A DNA stretch of 64,000 bases from Membranipora membranacea (taxonomy: Eukaryota; Bryozoa; Gymnolaemata; Cheilostomatida; Membraniporidae): NCBI GenBank assembly GCA_914767715.1, contig OU612070.1, positions 18,404,025 to 18,468,024 of the forward strand. The letters are read 5' to 3'. A program made the translations under genes and the position numbers. Positions 41,701-50,700 of the stretch are shown here, in pieces; positions within the stretch are counted from its first letter, which is position 1; each line of letters starts with the position of its first letter. The notes under the pieces are model-generated. The model ran no database searches. It was given only the letters and a program-made list of their open reading frames with translations, and was not told where the DNA came from.

Positions 41701-44700
41701 ATGCAATAATTTCTGTTTGATGTATTTTAGTTCCATGCACTGCTGGTACATACTGGGCAAATGATACATCTACCTGTGAGTTATGTCCTGTTGATACATA
41801 TAACGAGGAGGCCAACGCCACAGAGTGTATGGAGTGTCCTGCAGATACATCTACCTACTTTGTTGGCGCCACAAACAGCTCACAGTGCGAGCGTAAGTAT
41901 ATCGATAGCTCACAGTGCGAGCGTAAGTATATCGATATTAACTAGAAAAAATCATACATGGTCTGTCAGAGGTAAGGATGTCCCTGAATCCTGCATTGGG
42001 AGCAGGTTATGATGAATTTGCGGTGGTGCTCACAAACACCCGACAGCAAATACCTGCAAACACACTGTGTTAGCCATCACTGCTCAACATACTGCTGAAG
42101 GTCGATATCAGCTGTCATTGGGAATTGAAGGATTACTAATATTAAACACACCTTTTCCCAAGGGAATTCCACATAATACCGCATCCAAAACATTACCTGG
42201 ACAGCATGGAATGATGATAGAAATAGAACAGTCGACCTATCTCCAAAACTTTTTCCACCAAGCAGGACCCATAGACATGATAATATCAAGTCTATGACAG
42301 GACCTGGTTATCATTGTTACTAACTATCCGACTAGAATAACCGTCTTGTATTCCCTTAAGATATCTTTCGTATCGAGTTTTCAAACACTTTTTCACTCCA
42401 AAGCACTGCTAATTTACAGCAGGATAGTGATTTCGGAATTAATCGTTCTAGCTTGTGAATTGCCTTTCAATTTTAGCGATCGCACAACCTGGACAGTTTT
42501 ATAATGGAGATGAAGTACAGAACTGCTCACTCGGATATTTCCAGCCCAACACCAGTGCTCCTTTCTGTATAGCCTGTGGGCCAGGTACCACCACTACACA
42601 GGAGGGCAGTATATCAGAGGATCAATGTGTTGGTGAGTGAAGAGCTCTCAGTCTGTAAATGTGTTTATGTTATTTATCTGGAGCTTGATTTGGACAATGG
42701 GATGTTATATCTGATATTCTTGTTTTAAATGCCCCACTTTCAACTCCAGGATATGCATAGGTGCAATATTATCTGTTAAAAGGACAGATCATTCGTTGCG
42801 AGAATATGCCTCCAAATCTTATATTTCCATCCCACAATATGCAATGCCAGTATGCATTTTTTATGGTTCCTCCTGCGTTGTTGGTTATTATTAGTCCAGT
42901 AAAGAACATATGATAAATCTTAGTTGTCACGCTGTTGACATGAAGATGTGATTGTTTGCTTACTAGCTGTCTGCCCGAGTGGACAGCAGTTTGAGGTCGA
43001 TGCCTGTAAGGATTGTGAGATAGGTTACCATAGAGATGAGCTGCTGAATCCCGTCTGTGTGCAATGTCCTACAGGATTTATTACTGATGTAGAAGGCGCT
43101 ACCTCTGAGGATGCTTGTGATATAGGTATGTGGATATTATATTTGATCAGTTAAAAACTGTTGCTTGAGTATCAGTCCCTATCCATTTTCAAATGTTGAA
43201 AGTCTCTGTAGGCGAATCACTCAATGTATCTTCCCGCTCAATGTATCTTCCCGCTCAATGTATCTTCCCGCTCAATAATCACAGCTGTTCCATCTGCTGT
43301 CAATGTTTTTGCAAAAACTTTTCACATTGTTATGTTATGCTGTAGTTGACTGTCCGACTGGGACATATAGAGATATGAACAACAACACATGTATGAACTG
43401 CTCGAGAGGTGAATATCAAGAAGCAATCAGACAGCTACAGTGTGAACCATGTGGAGATAATTACACAACAGCAGGAGAAGGATCAAATCAGCAGGCCCTA
43501 TGCCAGTGTAAGATAACTACTCTATCTCTCTCTTCCTCTCTCGCTCTCTCTCAATATATATGTATCTGTGTATATATATATGTATATATATATATACACC
43601 TAGTCATCGTATAGGCAGGAATCGGTATTTGTTAGCAGATTCTCGAATGCCTCAATCATCAGTTGTTCATACATGTACCCGTGTCTCCACCAAATCAAAC
43701 ACTTACCCTGATAGACACTGCTCCTTTCTTCTTGTTGGTGAAATTGATAAAAAATAGACAGCCACGTTTGAGACATTATATTATTATGTGGTGCATGTGG
43801 TGCAGTCTAACACACCAAACAAGGTTCACCATGACACAATGTCACACCGCTGCCTGACTGTCTGCCTGACTGCCTGACTGTCTGACTGTCTGACTGTGTG
43901 TTTCTGTTATAGTTGTGTGTCCCGATGGACATGCTAAGGTAGAGAATGTAGATGAGTGTGAGTTGTGTGCTGAGGGTACATTCAGAGCGAAGGACATAGA
44001 TATGATTACTACACAGACATGTACTCAGTGTCCTCAATACTACACTACTGCCGCTCCTGGGTCTGTGACTAACGCCAGCTGTGACGTATGTAAGTATAGC
44101 CGGCCATTCTGTTCTTTGTGACCTTTATACAGCTGTGGCTCTGGCCTCTCACATCTCACATCTCACTGGTAAATATCTGAATAATTTATTTATAAGTCGG
44201 CGTCTATTGATTGAGGTTTTATTGATTAAGTAGAAGTGAACGGAGGCAACAGATTTTGGTGAAATTTGTATTGTGGCCTGAACAGATTTGTTGAGCTGAT
44301 CGGGAAATTGAGTATAATATAAAAAGAAGAATCTCAATGAGCTGATCCTGAAATCAGGGTCATCTTGTTGAGAGATTTCATCTCAATACAGTTGTATTTA
44401 TTTGTTTGGTTTTATGTTACAGTACTCTGCCCTGAGGGTATGCAGGCTAATGCCGCTAAGGATGATTGTGAGTTGTGTGCTATCGGTACTTACTCTGACA
44501 ATGTGACAGCAGATGATGTTATGTGTACTGTATGTCCAGCTGAGCATACCACAGCTAATGAAGGGAGCACAAACTCCTCTGACTGCTTCTGTAAGTAATC
44601 CTGGTGTATTGTTTAGGATTCATGACATCATCATCCCAAAAGCAGTTTGATTCAGTGCTCATCATAGCATACATCTCCACTAAACATGACACTATAGTTG

Positions 44701-47700
44701 TACAGGGAATGTTTGAAGGTGGTGTATTTCCATAATAGCATCAGAGATTATCTACCTTTACTTGTTCAAGATTTTTTAGTTTCTCAAAAAAGAAATAATT
44801 GGTAACTTTACACCCCTTGTAAGATAAGATGAGCCATTCACATGACCCTAGGATTTCTACCAAGCAATCTTTGTTATAACGTTAAACAAGCTCGAGAGTT
44901 TCCGTAAAAAACTGTCAGCAACTCTGGATCAATCGGTTCTAGTAAAACAAAACATAGAAAGTGTTACTATTGGTATAAACTTTGTATCAGAAGATTTCAA
45001 ATATGTATTACAGTGAGCTGCCCTGATGCTGGAGAGGAGTCTTTTGAGGGAGCTTGCAGACCATGTCAGATCGGATTCTTTGCTTACAACGGTAACCAGA
45101 CATGCGAGGCTTGCCCTGATTCGTTCACAAGTCCTGGAGAAGGAAACTCCTCCCCTGATAACTGCACAATCAGTGAGTATCATCGTAATGTATATATTTA
45201 ACAAGAATTAGAGTGATGCTACTGTTTCAATTGTTTGCACAAAGAAGTTGCTTATCTGTTCAAAAAGTGTAAATATTCTTAACAGGATTAGATCGATTTC
45301 GGGGGAAAGTGAATTTTGCAATTAGTAATTTTAGTTTAATTTAATTTTAATTCAACCATAGGGGAACCTTAATTAGCAGAATTATAAAACTCTAAAAATG
45401 TCTCACACTCGAAACAATGTTATAACCCTGGAGTGTACAATCTTGAGCCATTCATGCTGTTTATACACCTCAGTGTTTTCTCTGCTGTCACAGTTCTGTG
45501 TGATGCTGGATCCAAGCGGAACCCTAACACTACCCCGGAGACGTGTGTCATGTGTGAGATTGGTGAGTATCAGGATACAGACGCTACTAACATGACAGAG
45601 TGTACACCATGTCCACCTTCGGGATCGGGAGATAACCAAACTACAGAGGCTACCGGAGCAGATAGTATCGACTCCTGTAAAAGTAAGTTATCCTCCATCA
45701 AACACTTATTATCTGTTTTATTGAGGTTTTCAGAAAGTTCACAGCTAGCTGTAGTTCAAAAGATTATGAGTAAGAAGAGTATGAGCATTGAGATAATTAT
45801 CAGAATTGACAGCAGAAGAAAATGATGCTGCTATTACTCTCTAGAGTCTAGAATGTAGATGTATGATGTCTAGGATCAATGTTGACAAAAGTTTGACAAA
45901 AGGTGTAGCTCAGTTGTGAATGGACCTGTATTATTGAGATTGTATGACATTTCTTTTCGGCTCACAATAAATGAAATCAGCGACCCTGTTGTCAATTACA
46001 CCGCAAAGAGTGAGCATGTACAATGTTAAATATTAGCAAAGAAGAGCTAAACGTAATTGCTGTTTTAATTAGAGAGCACTCATTACTGCAGTGCGGACAT
46101 GACAGTATACATATCGTTGTTGTAATGTATTATCATTTAATATTTCACCTTGTACTTTACAGTAACTTGCCCGGCGGGACTGGAGGATAAGAATGATACT
46201 TGTGTCGCATGTGAGATTGGTTACTATAAAGAGATGCCTGGATCTACTGCTTGTACTCAGTGTGCTCAGGCTCCATTCGTGCTGACTACAGCTTCTAACG
46301 GCAGCACCCTGGCTGCTGACTGTGATACAGGTATGAATACCAAATTACCATCATCTCAATCAATTGGTCGATTTGGCAAAATTGTGTGTTAACATCTGTC
46401 ATCTTCTGACATAGGAAATTCATTAGGCTTTGACAAGAAAAACTTGTTGCAATGTTGATATTAGTCTTACTATGTTTTGAGACCACATAAATCTTGAAAG
46501 CTGTAAATCTTGAAAATATTGTGAATGACCATGGATATAGTCGTAAGACTATATACCTCCTTAAATTTGACTTAGTCTATATCAGCCTTCAGCTGTATGG
46601 TTATCATAATGAAATGATTTGTCGTAATGTTCGCACCATGTGATGAATTTGCAAAACAACAAACCAAAATAATTTTAAATTAGCCATGTTGTACTTATTT
46701 TTTACCATGACATTACGTTTGCTCATCTGTCCTTCTCTGTAAAGTTTTATGAGTTTCTATGTTGCTCTTATTCCTCAGCTGTTTGTGATGGCGGATATTT
46801 CTCATATAATACAAGCTGTACTGAATGCGCTGTCGGATATTATCAGGAGGAGTCAGAGTTTACAGGAGATTCCTGCATGCCCTGCTCTATGTTCAATGGC
46901 TTTAATACTACTACTGCCAACACAGCCTCAAATATGTCTACAGACTGCATGCGTAAGTTATAAATTTGTGATTGAGAGTTTCTTTTGCTGTTTTAAATCT
47001 TTGCGGCATACCATAACATTTGCACTGACATTGTGTTTATTAAGCTTTTGGCTGTGAAGAGTTTTTAGATCATGGACAGCCTTCTCAGAGATCTGATTGG
47101 GCATATAGCGTTGATGAAAACTTTTTAGCGCTAAGTTAAATTCACTTTGTACTGATTATAAGAAAAAAATACAAGTATTATCCATATGTTAATGTTACAG
47201 CTGTTTGCCCTGTGGGGTATAGAACAGATCAGATAGAGGGATGTGTTATATGTGGTGAGGACACATACTTAGACGGAGATAGCTGTATGTCGTGTCCTGA
47301 TGGCTTCTCTACTAACGGAGCTGAGGGAGGAACCAGCGCCGCTGCGTGTGCATTCAGTAAGTCTAACTTTTACATTTGTTCGATATGCAGGTTTAAATTG
47401 CAGGTTTTTGTCTCTGTAATATTTGGCACCAAGTTGCTCCCAGCAGGCAGGTCTGAGCACACCTGGGGCACAGTGCCCAGTCGTCAGTAGACTCAAATCC
47501 AAAACCTCCAACACTTTTGTGTTTTGGGTCAGGCATTGATTTAGCTAATTTAGCTACCTCCTACTCCTATTCTGACCGTTGGTATTATAAAGTGAATAAT
47601 TTTTCATCATTTTGTGGCTCTTGAATTTTCAAAATTATGACAGTCATCTATGATCTTCAATGTCGATCAGTATCTCACAATGCTTCAATGGAATTCCCCA

Positions 47701-50700
47701 GGGTTTTCACGTTAACCATAACAAACATATGAATGTCTTGTCGATATTGATGTACCAATGTCCTTTTCGTTGAGGAGGTTCTTCAGATGTGTAGATCACA
47801 TTACTGTAGATTTATAATTACTGCTGCCTTGTCTAATTTACGACACATTGTTAGAATAAACATGATTTTAGATTTACTTATACCTGTACCAATGCTTCAA
47901 AACAGAGAAGTTTAAATGCTGTGTTAAATCGATTAGCGTAAACACTGCTTTGATTGATATTACAGAGATATGTGTACCAGGAGAACAGAATGATCCATCT
48001 AACTCATCGGTGTGTGAGGAATGTCCACTTAATACTTATAATGATAACGAGGGAGACTCGTGTAAGCCTTGTCCAGGTGATAGTATCACTCAGGGCACTG
48101 GACAGCGCAGCCCTGGTGACTGTATAGGTATGAATCACATGTCATCACCATTCAGCCATCACCATTCTGCCATCACCATACAGCTCATTATATTTTACAT
48201 GATAAAAAGATGAGCATATAGCAATGATTGACCAAAACCGCCAGTTTTATCACACATAATAGCCCCAGTGCCTGTAAATATGGCGGTTTTAGTCTGTTTA
48301 GGTCACACCAAACATCTTCAGTTCGGACAAGTGAGCACGACTCCTACCACCAATAGGCTGATTATGGTGTAAGACATATTCGTAATTTTACATCTTGGTA
48401 GATTTTTCTTGAACATTGAGCCATAAGCATTACAAAAATACGTAGAATAATTTTGCTTGATCAGTTTGGTTGATAAAGGCCTCTATGCTGTGAAATTCTT
48501 ATACAGTTTTAATATCATCGCTTGTCTCTCTTACCCTGATAGCTAACTGTACCTCCGGGGAGGAGTATAACGCCATACAGAGGCGCTGTGTAAGATGTGC
48601 TCAGGGAACATTCAGAGAACAAGGATCCATGGGAGACAACTTCAAATGTCAGGCTTGTGCTGCTGGCGAGAAGACCACACCAGGAGCTGGCTACAGTGAA
48701 TGTCTTGTGGGTAGGTAGATACAGTGAATGTCTTGTGGGTAGGTAGATACAGTGAATATCTTGTTGGTAGGTAGATACAGTGAATGTCTTGTGTGTAGGT
48801 AGATACAGTGAATGTCTTGAGGGTAGGTAGATACAGTGAATGTCTTGTTGGTAGATAGATACAGTGAATGTCTTGTTGGTAGGTAGATACAGGGAATGTC
48901 TTGTGGGTAGGTAGATATAGTGAATGCCTTGTGGGTAGGTAGATACAGTGAATGTCTTGTGGTAAGGTAGATACAGTGAATGTCTTATTGGTAGTTAGAT
49001 ACAATGAATGTCTTGTGGGTAGGTAGACACAGTGAATGTCTTGTGGGTAGGTAGATACAGTGAATGTCTTGTGGTTATGTAGATATAGTGAATGTCTTGT
49101 TGGTAGGTAGATACAGTGAATGTCTTGTGGGTAGGTAGATACAGTGAATGTCTTGTGGGTATATATATACAGTGAATGCCTTGTGGGTAGGTAGATACAG
49201 TGAATGTCTTGTGGTTAGGTAGATACAGTGAATGTCTTGTGGGCAGGTGGATACAGTGAATGTCTTGTGGGTAGGTGGATACAGTGAGTGTCTTGTGGGT
49301 AGGTAGATACAGTGAAACTCTTGTGGGTAGGTAGATACAGTGAACGTCTTGTGGGTAGGTAGATACAGTGAATGTCTTGTGGGTAGGTAGATACAGTGAA
49401 ACTCTTGTGGGTAGGTAGATACAGTGAACGTCTTGTGGGTAGGTAGATACAGTGAATGTCTTGTGGGTAGGTAGATACAGTGAATGTCTTGTGGGTATAT
49501 ATATACAGTGAATGCCTTGTGGGTAGGTAGATACAGTGAATGTCTTGTGGTTAGGTAGATACAGTGAATGTCTTGTGGGTAGGTGGATACAGTGAATGTC
49601 TTGTGGGTAGGTGGATACAGTGAATGTCTTGTGGGTAGGTGGATACAGTGAATGTCTTGTGGGTAGGTGGATACAGTGAATGTCTTGTGGGTAGGTAGAT
49701 ACAGTGAAACTCTTGTGGGTAGGTAGATACAGTGAACGTCTTGTGGGTAGGTAGATACAGTGAATGTCTTGTGGGTAGGTAGATACAGGGAATGCCTTGT
49801 GGGTAGGTAGATACAGTGAATGTCTTGTTGGTTGGTAGGTAGATACAGTGAATGTCTTGTGGGTAGGTAGATTTGAGGTTCCCTTTATAGTCCAGCTGCC
49901 TGAGGCTAATGAGAAGAGTAATTATTGACTTGAACTACAAATTATGAGTTAGATTGGCTGCATGCGTGTATAAGCCAACATTGTCACCAACATTGTTTGT
50001 TCATAAAAATTATTCACATTTATAACTATTATTACAGATGTATGTAACAAGGGAAGCTATGCAGCAGGAGATGATAACTCCGGGTACACATGTACTATCT
50101 GTCGTCTGGGCACCTATCAGCCATCTGACTCGGGAGCGCTCTCGTGTGTCCGCTGTGGCAACGGTCAAACTACAGCTTCTACAGGAAGTACACTAGAAGC
50201 TGACTGTATAGACACACCCACCTGCGCTAATACCCCCTGTAATGATACAAAGCATGTATGTACAGATACCGATACCGGACCAGTCTGTAGCTGCCCTGAC
50301 GCTTATGTAGCTGATGGTGATAAATGTATCCGTAAGTATAGGGGCGATAACTGCTTAGATAAAATACAATCTGGTACTTTCATTCGAAATGAGATGAGTG
50401 ATATTTTGTTGCTGTTTGCAGAAAGGAAGTATCCATATTACTCAATTATCTTATTATCCAACTTGCACTTTTTTAGAGCCACCACTCAGGGATTTTGGTG
50501 GAATATGGCTATGTTGAGAATATTGACTAACTAATTGTTTCAAAAGGACTTGGAATGACTAGCTGACAACTTTCCTACCATGATAATTCACCTTTCAATG
50601 CTGTGTTATTACAGACCATTGTGACAGGACAGACATCGGAGCTTTCTGTGATAATGATGGGATATGTAACAGTAATGTAGATCAGGAGTCACTGATATGT

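Noticed and set aside
45700-45760. A second LINE 3' end
   Set aside because: Shares only about 15 bases (TATTGAGGTTTTC) with the 63.2-kb element; too short to support.
48642-49004. Minus-strand 120-residue open frame with repeated Thr/His/Tyr motifs
   Set aside because: It is the reverse reading of the 28-bp minisatellite; open only because the unit lacks stops in that frame.
48697-49870. CRISPR-like array
   Set aside because: The units are head-to-tail without unique spacers, in an intron of an animal gene.
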